64,000 nt of DNA from Mesobacterium pallidum. GTDB lineage: Bacteria > Pseudomonadota > Alphaproteobacteria > Rhodobacterales > Rhodobacteraceae. A program made the translations under genes and the position numbers. The notes below the pieces were generated by a model that was not told the origin of the DNA, did not search any database, and saw only the letters and a list, made by a program, of their open reading frames with translations. Numbering within the stretch: the first letter of the stretch is position 1; every line of letters starts with the position of its first letter. The stretch spans positions 214,256-278,255 of the forward strand of contig NZ_JAIMID010000005.1 in NCBI RefSeq assembly GCF_019966535.1, in the 5' to 3' direction. Shown one piece after another: positions 46,324 to 54,231 of the stretch.

Positions 46324-47754
46324 ATGGACTTCACCGATCTCTACATCAACGGCCAATGGACCCCGGGCACCTCGGGCGAGCGGTTCGACGTGATCAACCC
46401 CGCGACCGAAGAGGTGCTGGCCAGCGTCGCCTCGGCCGATATCGCCGATGCCGATGCCGCGCTGGATGCGGCCGAGGCCGCGATGGCCGACTGGGCCGCG
46501 CGCACCCCGCGCGCCCGGTCCGAGGTGCTGCGCCGCGCCTGGGAGCTGATGAGCGCCCGGCTCGAGCACTTCGCCCGCCTCATCACGCTGGAAAACGGCA
46601 AGGCCCGCGCGGACGCGATGGGCGAGGCGGGCTATGCCGCCGAGTTCTTCCGCTGGTTCGCCGAGGAAGCGGTGCGCGCCGACGGCATGATCACCCATGC
46701 GCCGGCTTCTGGCGCGCGGATCATCGTGCAGCACAAGCCCGCCGGTCTGGCCGTGCTTGTCACGCCCTGGAACTACCCGGCCGCCATGGGCACGCGCAAG
46801 ATCGCCCCCGCGCTGGCCGCCGGCTGCGCGGTCATCATCAAGCCCGCGTCCGAGACGCCGCTGACCATGCTTGCGCTGATGCCGCTGCTGGAAGAGGCCG
46901 GCGTGCCCCCCGGCCTTGTCAACGTGCTGCCGTCGCGCCGGACCGGGGCGCTGGTCGATCACATGCTGCATGATCCGCGGGTGCGGGTGGTCAGCTTTAC
47001 CGGCTCGACCGGGGTGGGGCGCAAGCTGCTGCATTCGGCCGCCGACCAGGTGCTGAAACCGGCGATGGAGCTGGGCGGCAACGCGCCGCTGATCGTCTTC
47101 GACGACGCCGACCTGGACGAGGCGGTCGCCGGCACGATGCTGGCCAAGATGCGCAACCTCGGCGAGGCCTGCACCGCCGCGAACCGGATCTACGTGCATG
47201 AAGCGGTGGCCAAGGCCTTCACCGAAAAACTGACCGCCGCCATGTCCGCGCTCAAGCTCGGTGACGGGTCGGACCCTGCCGTCGATGTGGGCCCGCTGGT
47301 CAACGCGGACACCCGCGACAAGGTCGCCGCCTTCGTCGCCGACGCGGTGGCCAAGGGCGCCCGCGTGGAATGCGGCGGCATGGCGCCGGGCGGCACGGGC
47401 TTTTTCTACCCGCCCACGGTGCTGTCGAACGTCCCCGAGACCGCCGATTGCGTCCATGACGAGATCTTCGGCCCGGTCGCCGCGATCCAGACCTTTGCGG
47501 ACCAGGCCGACGTGATCCGCCGCGCCAATGCCACGGAATATGGCCTCGTCGCCTATGTCTTTTCCGGCGACATGAAGCGGGCGCTGCAGGTCTGCGAACG
47601 ACTTGATTACGGCATGGTCGGCCTCAACCGCGGGCTGGTCAGCGACCCGGCCGCGCCCTTCGGCGGGACCAAGCAATCGGGGCTGGGCCGCGAGGGCGGA
47701 CACGAAGGCATGCTCGAGTTCATGGAAACGCAATACATCTCGGCCAGCTGGTAA
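46324..47754 (+). CDS. NAD(P)-dependent aldehyde dehydrogenase (succinate-semialdehyde dehydrogenase-like)
   Basis: A 476-residue aldehyde dehydrogenase. The N-terminus LYINGQWTPG, TPWNYPAAMGTRKIAPALAAG near residue 148, the general-base glutamate in MELGGNAPLIVFDDAD near 246 and the catalytic cysteine in NLGEACTAANRIYV near 282 are all present. It is closest in style to the GabD group. It sits between the two E2-type genes with 15 bp and 10 bp gaps, so it belongs to the pathway and probably oxidises an aldehyde released from the imported compound. Confidence 0.9.
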   Translation: MDFTDLYINGQWTPGTSGERFDVINPATEEVLASVASADIADADAALDAAEAAMADWAARTPRARSEVLRRAWELMSARLEHFARLITLENGKARADAMGEAGYAAEFFRWFAEEAVRADGMITHAPASGARIIVQHKPAGLAVLVTPWNYPAAMGTRKIAPALAAGCAVIIKPASETPLTMLALMPLLEEAGVPPGLVNVLPSRRTGALVDHMLHDPRVRVVSFTGSTGVGRKLLHSAADQVLKPAMELGGNAPLIVFDDADLDEAVAGTMLAKMRNLGEACTAANRIYVHEAVAKAFTEKLTAAMSALKLGDGSDPAVDVGPLVNADTRDKVAAFVADAVAKGARVECGGMAPGGTGFFYPPTVLSNVPETADCVHDEIFGPVAAIQTFADQADVIRRANATEYGLVAYVFSGDMKRALQVCERLDYGMVGLNRGLVSDPAAPFGGTKQSGLGREGGHEGMLEFMETQYISASW

Positions 47755-47764
47755 GGAGGCTGCA

Positions 47765-48637
47765 ATGAGCGACATCATCGCCCCGCCCTCGGTCCGGGCG
47801 CAGGCCCTGCAAAAGGGCATCGACCTCGACAAGCTGGCCCGTGACCTCGGCCGCACCAGCATCGCGATGGAGGACCTGCAAGGCAAACGGCCGCCGGCCC
47901 CGGGCGACACCGCCTTGTGGGAGGTGGACCACGCCGCCCACGGCCCGGTGACCGAGGAGCCGATGAGCCGGTTTGCCCAACTCGCCGCCGCCAACCTCGC
48001 CGCCGCGAACGCGGTGATCCCGCAGGTGACCCACCACGACCGGGCCGAGGTCACGGCGATCGAGGCCCTGCGCGCCAGCCTGAAACCCGAGGCGCAGGCG
48101 CGCGGGGTGCGGCTGACCGCGCTGGCGTTCCACGTCAAGGCGCTGGCCCGGGCGCTGCGGGACTTTCCGCGCTTCAACGCGTCGCTCAGCGCCGATGGCA
48201 AGACGCTGGTGCTCAAGGATTACGTACATATCGGCATCGCCGTCGACACGGCGCATGGGCTGATGGTGCCTGTCATCCGCGACGCCGACCGCAAGGGCCT
48301 GTGGCAGATCGCGGCCGAGATCGCGGATCTCGCGTCCCGCGCGCAGGACCGCAAGATCAAGCCGGGCGAGATGGGCGGCGCCTCGATGTCGATCTCGAAC
48401 CTTGGGGGGATCGGCGGCATCGGCTTCACCCCCATCGTGAACCCGCCCGAGTTGGCGATCCTTGGCATCACGCGGACCGAGACAGTCACGGTCTGGGATG
48501 GCGACAGCCCCCGCCCGGTGCGAATGGCGCCGCTCGACCTCAGCTACGATCACAGGGTGATCAACGGGGCGGATGCGGCGCGGTTCATGGGCCATCTCTG
48601 CGGGCTTATCGCCGATCCGCGCCGGATGATGGTCTGA
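47765..48637 (+). CDS. E2 acyltransferase core without lipoyl domain
   Basis: A 290-residue protein with a peripheral-subunit-binding domain (PPSVRAQALQKGIDLDKLAR, residues 6-25, then DLGRTSIAMEDL) and a complete 2-oxo-acid dehydrogenase acyltransferase core: IGIAVDTAHGLMVPVIRDAD, SISNLGGIGGIGFTPIVNPP and the catalytic LSYDHRVINGADAARF near residue 260. There is no lipoyl domain; the lipoylated arms come from the protein at 45034-46308. The start at 47765 follows a perfect AAGGAGG ribosome-binding sequence. A separate core and lipoyl chain is rare compared with single-chain E2. Confidence 0.88.
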   Translation: MSDIIAPPSVRAQALQKGIDLDKLARDLGRTSIAMEDLQGKRPPAPGDTALWEVDHAAHGPVTEEPMSRFAQLAAANLAAANAVIPQVTHHDRAEVTAIEALRASLKPEAQARGVRLTALAFHVKALARALRDFPRFNASLSADGKTLVLKDYVHIGIAVDTAHGLMVPVIRDADRKGLWQIAAEIADLASRAQDRKIKPGEMGGASMSISNLGGIGGIGFTPIVNPPELAILGITRTETVTVWDGDSPRPVRMAPLDLSYDHRVINGADAARFMGHLCGLIADPRRMMV

Positions 48638-48694
48638 CCCGCGTCTTGCCGCGCCGCCCGCGCGGTTGTTAGCATCGCCCCGGAGGAGACAGCC

Positions 48695-49456
48695 ATGACC
48701 CACCCGACCATCGACCTGAGCGGCCAGACCGCCCTTGTCACCGGCGCGAGCCGGGGCATCGGGCTTGCCATCGCCCGCGTGCTGGCCACCTGCGGCGCCG
48801 ACGTGATCGGGCTGGGCACGGCGATCTGCGCGCAGGACATGGGCGGCGCCTTCGACGGGCTGCCGGGCCGGTTCGTGCCGCGCGATTGCGACCTGTCGGA
48901 TCGCGATGCCATCGACGCGCTGATCGCGGGGCTGGACGCCGAGGGCGCGCAGGTCGACATCCTCGTCAACAATGCCGGGATCATCCGCCGGGCCGAGGCG
49001 GCCGAGCATGCGACCGCCGACTGGGACGCAGTCATGGCCGTGAACCTCGACGCGGTCTTCCTGCTGAGCCGCGAGCTGGGCCGCCGCATGGTCGAACGGG
49101 GCCGGGGCAAGATCGTCAACCTCGCTTCGGTGCTGACCTTCCAGGGCGGCATCCTGGTGCCGGGCTACGCGGCGTCCAAGGGCGCGGTGGGGCAGCTGAC
49201 CAGGGCTTTCGCCAACGAATGGGCCGCCAAGGGCGTCAACGTGAACGCCATCGCGCCGGGCTACATCGCCACCGACAACACCGCCGCGCTGCAGGCCGAT
49301 GCCGAGCGCACGGCCGCCCTGATGGCGCGCGTTCCCGCCGGACGCTGGGGCGAGGCCGAGGAAATCGGCTGGCCCGTCGCGTTCCTGTGCAGCGAGATGG
49401 CGGCGTTCATGCATGGCGCGGTCGTGCCGGTCGACGGCGGCTGGCTGGCGCGCTGA
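48695..49456 (+). CDS. Short-chain dehydrogenase/reductase, KduD-like
   Basis: A 253-residue SDR with GASRGIG at residues 17-23, VNNAGIIRRAEAAEH near 88, the catalytic serine in NLASVLTFQGG near 142 and YAASKGAVGQLTRAFANEWA from about 157. NNAGIIRR and the ANEWAAKGVNVNAIAPGYI segment are typical of 2-dehydro-3-deoxy-gluconate 5-dehydrogenase (KduD) and its relatives. It is the third SDR of the locus and the last gene of this plus-strand operon. It converges on the TctDE operon with a 1-bp gap. Confidence 0.88.
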   Translation: MTHPTIDLSGQTALVTGASRGIGLAIARVLATCGADVIGLGTAICAQDMGGAFDGLPGRFVPRDCDLSDRDAIDALIAGLDAEGAQVDILVNNAGIIRRAEAAEHATADWDAVMAVNLDAVFLLSRELGRRMVERGRGKIVNLASVLTFQGGILVPGYAASKGAVGQLTRAFANEWAAKGVNVNAIAPGYIATDNTAALQADAERTAALMARVPAGRWGEAEEIGWPVAFLCSEMAAFMHGAVVPVDGGWLAR

Positions 49457-49457
49457 C

Positions 49458-50486
49458 CTACGGCCCGCGTTCCGTCCGGAAGGCATTGTCCCAGAGCGCG
49501 AAAAGCTGCGCCCGCCGGTTCCGGTCGAGTGCCACCAGCAGCGCCGGAGACAGCGCGATCACCCGCCGCCCGCTGGCGCCCAGCGCCGTCTCGACCAGGT
49601 CGCGGGTCATGACAAGGCCGGCCTCGGCCAGGATCTCCTGCGCCTGCGCGGACAGCAGGAAGTCCAGCAGCCGCGCGGCGGCCTGCGGATGCGCCGCCCC
49701 GCGCGGGATCATGTAGCTGCGCGACAGGATCAGCGTGTAATCCTCGGGCAGGATCACGCCCACGTCGCGGTCCATGTCGCCCGCCACGTAGGACCCCAGC
49801 ACGTTGTAGGCGATGTGGTAGCGCCCGCTGGCCACGCCCTCGATGATCTCGGCCGAGCAGCAGGTGGCCACGGCATCAACCCGCGCGAAGCCTTCCAGCA
49901 TCGCGCCGAAGGTCGTCGCCTCGAGGCTGTCGGCATGAGCGAAAAGGTAGCCAAGCCCCGAGGCCCCGATGTCATAGGTCGCGATGCGCCCGACCAGCGC
50001 GTCGGGCGGGGCGCGCATCAGGTCGAGCAGGGCAAACCGGCTGCGCGGCACATCGGCATCGGCGATGATGCGACGGTTGTAGATGATGACGGCGGGTTCC
50101 TCGGTCAGGCCCCAAAGCTCGTTCCGCCAGCGCCGGGTGTCCGGCAGGCTGTCGGTCGCGGGCGATTGGTAGGGCTGGGCGCAGGCGGCGTTGACCAGCC
50201 AGACCATGTGCTGCACGGCCGAGGACAGCACCGCGTCGGCGGGGGCGTGTTCCCCGTCGCAGGCCGCACGGCTGTCGGCGAAGAGGTCGTTCGAGCCCCA
50301 TTGTTCATAGGCGACCGACAGGTCCGGGTTGGTGGCGACGAAGCGCTCGATCGCGGGCCGAACGATGGCGATGTCGGTGGTGGACCGCAGCGTGAGCACC
50401 GTGGCGCCGGTGCCGAACCGGGCCGTGTCCTCCTGCGCCCAGGCAGGCAGGGCGAGCAGCAGCAGGGCCATCATGAGGCGGATCAT
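49458..50486 (-). CDS. Periplasmic binding protein accessory to the TctDE two-component system
   Basis: A 342-residue protein with a Sec signal (MIRLMMALLLLALPAWAQ) and a family-1/iron-type extracellular binding fold (LRSTTDIAIVRPAIERFVAT, then NPDLSVAYEQWGSNDLF, LWGLTEEPAVIIYNRRII and YNVLGSYVAGDM). It is the third gene of a minus-strand operon after the response regulator and the sensor kinase, overlapping the kinase by 4 bp. No permease or ATPase lies nearby, so it probably presents a ligand to the kinase's periplasmic domain instead of serving transport. A cysteine pair (ATCCSAE) lies near residue 210. Confidence 0.8.
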   Translation of the reverse strand: MIRLMMALLLLALPAWAQEDTARFGTGATVLTLRSTTDIAIVRPAIERFVATNPDLSVAYEQWGSNDLFADSRAACDGEHAPADAVLSSAVQHMVWLVNAACAQPYQSPATDSLPDTRRWRNELWGLTEEPAVIIYNRRIIADADVPRSRFALLDLMRAPPDALVGRIATYDIGASGLGYLFAHADSLEATTFGAMLEGFARVDAVATCCSAEIIEGVASGRYHIAYNVLGSYVAGDMDRDVGVILPEDYTLILSRSYMIPRGAAHPQAAARLLDFLLSAQAQEILAEAGLVMTRDLVETALGASGRRVIALSPALLVALDRNRRAQLFALWDNAFRTERGP

Positions 50487-51877
50487 TTGGTCGTCTCCGG
50501 TGCCAGCGGCAGGACCAGCGCGATGCGGAAGCCGCCATCGCGCGGGCCCATCTCGACCCGGCCGCCCAGCGCTGTGGCGACGGCGGCGACGATGGACAGG
50601 CCAAGCCCGGCGCTGTCCTCCTGCGAGGCTGTGCTGCGTTCGAACCGCTGGCCCAGCCGCGCGGACACGGCCGGGTCGGGGCCGGGGCCGGCGTCCTGCA
50701 CCCAGATCGCGGCCTCGCTGCCGCGCACCTCGGTTCCGATCGCGACGGGGGGCGCCCCGTGTTTCAACGCGTTGAACAGCAGGTTCTTGGTCGCCTGCCC
50801 GACCGAGAAGTCGTCGGCCATGACCCTCACCGGCTCCTCTCCGATCTCGAGCGTGACCTCGACCCCCGGCGCCAGCAGCTCGTGGTCGCGCCGGTCGATC
50901 ATGTCCAGCGCCACCTCGCGCAGATCGAGCGCAACCCGAGGCGCGCTGTCGGTGCGGTGGATCACCAGTGCCCGCGACAAGAGCTGGTCAAGCAGCCGAC
51001 CCAGCGAGCGGGTCCGCGCCAAGAGCCGCTCCATCGCCTTGGCGCTGGCGGTGGTGTCGTCGCTCTCCTGGATCGATTCGGCCTGCACCCGGATCGCGGC
51101 CACGGGTGTGCGCAGCTGGTGCGCCGTGTCCGAGATGAGGTTGCGCATCGCCTCCACCTGCCGGTCCAGCCGGCCCATGAAGCGGTTCATGGCGTCGATC
51201 ATGACCTGCAGCTCGCGCGGCAGCCCCTCGGTCTGCATCGGCGTCAGGTCATAGGGATCGCGCCGCGCCAGCCCGTCCGACAGCGCCAGCAGCGGCGCCA
51301 CGGCCGAGCGCAGGACAAAGTAGGACATCACCATCAGCGCCACCCCAGCGGCGATCATCGGCACGAGGGCGTCGAGCATCAGGTCCAGCGCCATGGCCTG
51401 CCGCGCATGGGTGGTCTGGCCGACGGTCACGGTGACGGCACCGGAAAAGCTGCGCTCGGCAAAGCGGCGCGTGACCTGCACGAACCGCGCGGCTTCACCT
51501 TGCAGCGCGCCGTCGAAATAGACCGGATCGACCCCGGGCGGGCGGTCGTCCCCGTCGACTGGGGCGTCGTAGAGGCCGGTGACCAACCCGCCACGGGGGC
51601 CGCGCACGGCATAGTAGATGCGGTCGTCCGGCGCCTGGGCCAGCAGCTCGAAGGCCGAAACCGGCAGGTCGACGAAGGGCGCGCCGTCCAGCACACGGAT
51701 CGATTCCGCGATGTCCTGCGCGGCGCCCAGGAGCACCCGGTCATAGGCCTGGCGCGCCGCCTGCCGCCCGTTGAGCCAGGTCGAGGCCGAGACCAGCACG
51801 CCGCCCACCAGCAGGATCGTCAGCACCGCCCCGACGACGCGGGCGGCCAGGCTGGGCGGCGCGCCGCGCCTAGTCAT
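50483..51877 (-). CDS. tctE: Sensor histidine kinase, TctE-like
   Basis: A 464-residue membrane kinase: first helix near residues 12-32, a periplasmic domain of about 130 residues, second helix near 170-190, then a HAMP-like linker. The phospho-acceptor box DTAHQLRTPVAAI is near residue 250, the N-box NLLFNALKHG near 370, the G1 motif VQDAGPGPD near 393 and G2 GLGLSIVAAVA near 424. It overlaps the response regulator gene by 8 bp. It should sense a tricarboxylate-like compound, perhaps with the adjacent binding protein, and phosphorylate TctD. Confidence 0.9.
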   Translation of the reverse strand: MTRRGAPPSLAARVVGAVLTILLVGGVLVSASTWLNGRQAARQAYDRVLLGAAQDIAESIRVLDGAPFVDLPVSAFELLAQAPDDRIYYAVRGPRGGLVTGLYDAPVDGDDRPPGVDPVYFDGALQGEAARFVQVTRRFAERSFSGAVTVTVGQTTHARQAMALDLMLDALVPMIAAGVALMVMSYFVLRSAVAPLLALSDGLARRDPYDLTPMQTEGLPRELQVMIDAMNRFMGRLDRQVEAMRNLISDTAHQLRTPVAAIRVQAESIQESDDTTASAKAMERLLARTRSLGRLLDQLLSRALVIHRTDSAPRVALDLREVALDMIDRRDHELLAPGVEVTLEIGEEPVRVMADDFSVGQATKNLLFNALKHGAPPVAIGTEVRGSEAAIWVQDAGPGPDPAVSARLGQRFERSTASQEDSAGLGLSIVAAVATALGGRVEMGPRDGGFRIALVLPLAPETTK

Positions 51878-52541
51878 CCAGCCCGATCCGGTAGCCGACC
51901 CCGCGCTGGGTCGAGATGCCCACCGGGCTGCCCGCCAGCTTCTTGCGCAGCCGCGCGATGTAAAGCTCGATGGCGTTCAGGCCGACATCCGCGTCGTTGA
52001 AGGCAAAGAGGGAATCGTAGAGCCGCTGCTTGGTCACCACCTGGCCCCGGTGGCGGATCAGCACGTCCAGCAGCGCCGCCTCGCGCCGCGTCAGGTCCAG
52101 CCGGGCGCCGTTCAGCGTGGCCCCCTGGCCTGCGGGGGAATAGCTGAGCGGGCCCAGCGCGATCTCGTCGCTCTTGTGGTCCGCCTCGCGGCGCACCAGC
52201 GCGCGCACCCGCGCCTCGAGCTCGCGCTGATCGAAGGGTTTGACGAGGTAGTCGTCAGCCCCGAGGTCCAGCGCGCTGACCCGGTCATCGACGGATATGA
52301 GCGCGGTCAGCATCAGGATCGGCGTCCGGTCGCCGCCCGCTCGCAGATCGCGCAGGAAGTCGCGCCCCGACCCGTCCGGCAGATTGATGTCGAGCACGAT
52401 GACATCGTATGTCTGCACCGCGTGGAAATCGCGCGCCGCGGCCAGGCTGTCGGCGTGATCGCAGGCCATGCCCGACTTGGCAAAGCGCGCCACGACGCCT
52501 TCGGCCAGGTCGACCGCGTCTTCGACGATCAGAACGCGCAT
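51870..52541 (-). CDS. tctD: OmpR-family response regulator, TctD-like
   Basis: A 223-residue regulator with a receiver domain (acidic pair in IVEDAVD near residue 8, phospho-acceptor aspartate in VLDINLPDGSG near 51, KPFDQRE lysine near 101) and a C-terminal OmpR winged helix (LDLTRREAALLDVLIRHRGQ, then VGLNAIELYIARLRKKL and the TQRGVGYRIG wing). It is divergent from tctC, and a set of GACAGGTT repeats in the shared promoter region is its likely target. Confidence 0.92.
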   Translation of the reverse strand: MRVLIVEDAVDLAEGVVARFAKSGMACDHADSLAAARDFHAVQTYDVIVLDINLPDGSGRDFLRDLRAGGDRTPILMLTALISVDDRVSALDLGADDYLVKPFDQRELEARVRALVRREADHKSDEIALGPLSYSPAGQGATLNGARLDLTRREAALLDVLIRHRGQVVTKQRLYDSLFAFNDADVGLNAIELYIARLRKKLAGSPVGISTQRGVGYRIGLDD

Positions 52542-52568
52542 GTCCGCCCTCCCATGATGCCCAGCGAA

Positions 52569-52600
52569 AACCTGTCGGCCTGACAGGTTGGTGACAGGTT
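52569..52600. promoter_or_regulatory. Putative TctD binding sites between tctD and tctC
   Basis: AACCTGTC (52569-52576) is followed by its inverted copy GACAGGTT (52582-52589) and a direct copy GACAGGTT (52593-52600). The two direct copies start 11 bp apart, one helical turn, which suits tandem binding of an OmpR-type dimer. The site is 28 bp before the tctD start and 116 bp before tctC. Confidence 0.65.
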
Positions 52601-52715
52601 CCTCGGTTAATCCCTTTCTAACCCGCGCGGGGACCGGCTGCAAAGCGCCGGCATCCCTTCCCGGGCGAAGGTTCCGCGCCCGGCCACGGCCTGGCGCACG
52701 AGGAGGAGAACAGAC

Positions 52716-53690
52716 ATGATCACGAAAACCCGCACCCTGATTGCGGCCCTGGCGCTTGGCGCCTCGGCCTTTGCCGCATCGGCCCAGGAAAACCCCGAAT
52801 GCATCGCGCCCGCCAACCCGGGCGGCGGCTGGGACTTTACCTGCCGCCAGGTTGGCAAGTCGATGCAGGACCTGGGCCTGATCGACAAGACCATGCAGGT
52901 CGTCAACCTGGCCGGCGGCGGCGGCGGCGTGGCCTTTGCCGAAGTCGTCAACAAGCGCGGCGATGACAACGACCTGATCGTCGCGGCCTCGACCGCGACG
53001 GCGACGCGGCTGGCGCAGGGCGCCTACCCGGGCAACACCATGGACCAGGTGCGCTGGCTCGCCTCGATCGGTGCCGATTACGGCGTGATCGCCGTGGCCG
53101 CTGACAGCGACGTGAACACGCTGCCCGAGTTGCTGGACCAGATCAAGAATGACCCGACCAGCGTGTCGGTTGCCGGCGGCTCGGCCGTGGGCGGCTGGGA
53201 CCACCTCAAAGTGCTGATCGCGGCCAATGCCCATGGCATCGACGACGTCCGCTCGGTCAAGTACATCGCCTTCGACGGCGGCGGCGAGGCGGTGACGCAG
53301 CTGCTGGCCGGTTCGGTCCAGGCCTTCACCGGCGACATTTCCGAAGCCAAGGGCTTTGTCGACAGCGGCGACATCAAGGTGATCGCGGTGCTGGCGCCCG
53401 AGCGGCTGGACGGCGAATTCGCCGCCTTCCCGACCGCCCGCGAGCAGGGGATCGAGGCCATCGGCGCCAACTGGCGCGGCTTCTACGCGCCCGGCGACAT
53501 GACGGACGAAGCCTATGACGCCTGGGTGTCCAAGATCGCCGACCTCTATGCCTCGGACGCGTGGAAAGAGGTGATGGCGGCCAACGGCATGGCCCCGCTC
53601 GACCTGCAGGGCGCCGCGTTCGAAGAGTTCGTGGCTGCCTCGGTCCAGCAGATCCAGGACATCTCGCGCGAGATCGGGATCATCAAGTAA
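52716..53690 (+). CDS. tctC: Tripartite tricarboxylate transporter binding protein TctC
   Basis: A 324-residue periplasmic binding protein with the signal peptide LIAALALGASAFAASAQ. The family features are PANPGGGWDFTCR near residue 30, GGGGGVAFAEVVNK near 67 and the GGSAVGGWDHLKVLIAA segment near 152. It delivers a carboxylate to TctA/TctB, driven by an ion gradient, not by ATP. The start at 52716 has a GAGGAGGAGAA ribosome-binding sequence. Gene order tctC-tctB-tctA with divergent tctDE is the classical arrangement. Confidence 0.93.
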   Translation: MITKTRTLIAALALGASAFAASAQENPECIAPANPGGGWDFTCRQVGKSMQDLGLIDKTMQVVNLAGGGGGVAFAEVVNKRGDDNDLIVAASTATATRLAQGAYPGNTMDQVRWLASIGADYGVIAVAADSDVNTLPELLDQIKNDPTSVSVAGGSAVGGWDHLKVLIAANAHGIDDVRSVKYIAFDGGGEAVTQLLAGSVQAFTGDISEAKGFVDSGDIKVIAVLAPERLDGEFAAFPTAREQGIEAIGANWRGFYAPGDMTDEAYDAWVSKIADLYASDAWKEVMAANGMAPLDLQGAAFEEFVAASVQQIQDISREIGIIK

Positions 53691-53736
53691 CCACCACGGA
53701 GCATCGCCGGGCCCGGCGCCCGGCGCGCCCCTCCCC

Positions 53737-53762
53737 GGCCACCCCTTCCCAAAGGGGTGGCC
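53737..53762 (+). other. Hairpin between tctC and tctB
   Basis: GGCCACCCCTT and AAGGGGTGGCC form a perfect 11-bp stem with a 4-nt loop, followed by ATTTCCC. It lies in the 106-bp gap after tctC. A weak terminator or stabilising element that raises binding-protein expression over the membrane subunits is likely, as in many transporter operons. Confidence 0.65.
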
Positions 53763-53796
53763 ATTTCCCAAACGCTTTACGTCGAAGGAGCGCGCC

Positions 53797-54228
53797 ATGA
53801 GCGACCGTATCTTCGGCCTGTTCGGCGTCCTGCTGTCCATCGGATTCGTGCTTGCCGCCTTGGCAATCGAGGAAAGCTTCCTCTCCGATGCCGTGGGGCC
53901 CAAGGCCTTTCCCATCATCATCGCCGCTATCCTGGGCCTCTCGAGCGCCGTGATCGCGCTGCGCCCCGACCCCGAGCCGCACTGGCCTGCCATCGGCCGC
54001 CTGGCCGAGATTGCCGCCGCCGTGGTCGTCATGATCCTGTACGCCGAAATGCTTCCGGTCGCCGGTTTCGTCGCCGCCACCGCCTTTGCCGCCGCCTACC
54101 TGGCCTGGCGGCTGGGGTCGAGCGCGCTGGAATCGGTGCTGGTCGGCGTCGGCACCTCGGTCGGCATCTACGTCATCTTCCACCTCGCGCTTGGCCTGTC
54201 GCTGGCGCGCGGCCCCTGGGGGTTCTGA
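53797..54228 (+). CDS. tctB: Tripartite tricarboxylate transporter small membrane subunit TctB
   Basis: A 143-residue membrane protein with four predicted helices; GPKAFPIIIAAILGLSSAVI near residue 33 is the usual TctB segment. It comes 3 bp before tctA. TctB sequences are variable, so the call rests on size, topology and position. Confidence 0.88.
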   Translation: MSDRIFGLFGVLLSIGFVLAALAIEESFLSDAVGPKAFPIIIAAILGLSSAVIALRPDPEPHWPAIGRLAEIAAAVVVMILYAEMLPVAGFVAATAFAAAYLAWRLGSSALESVLVGVGTSVGIYVIFHLALGLSLARGPWGF

Positions 54229-54231
54229 GCC

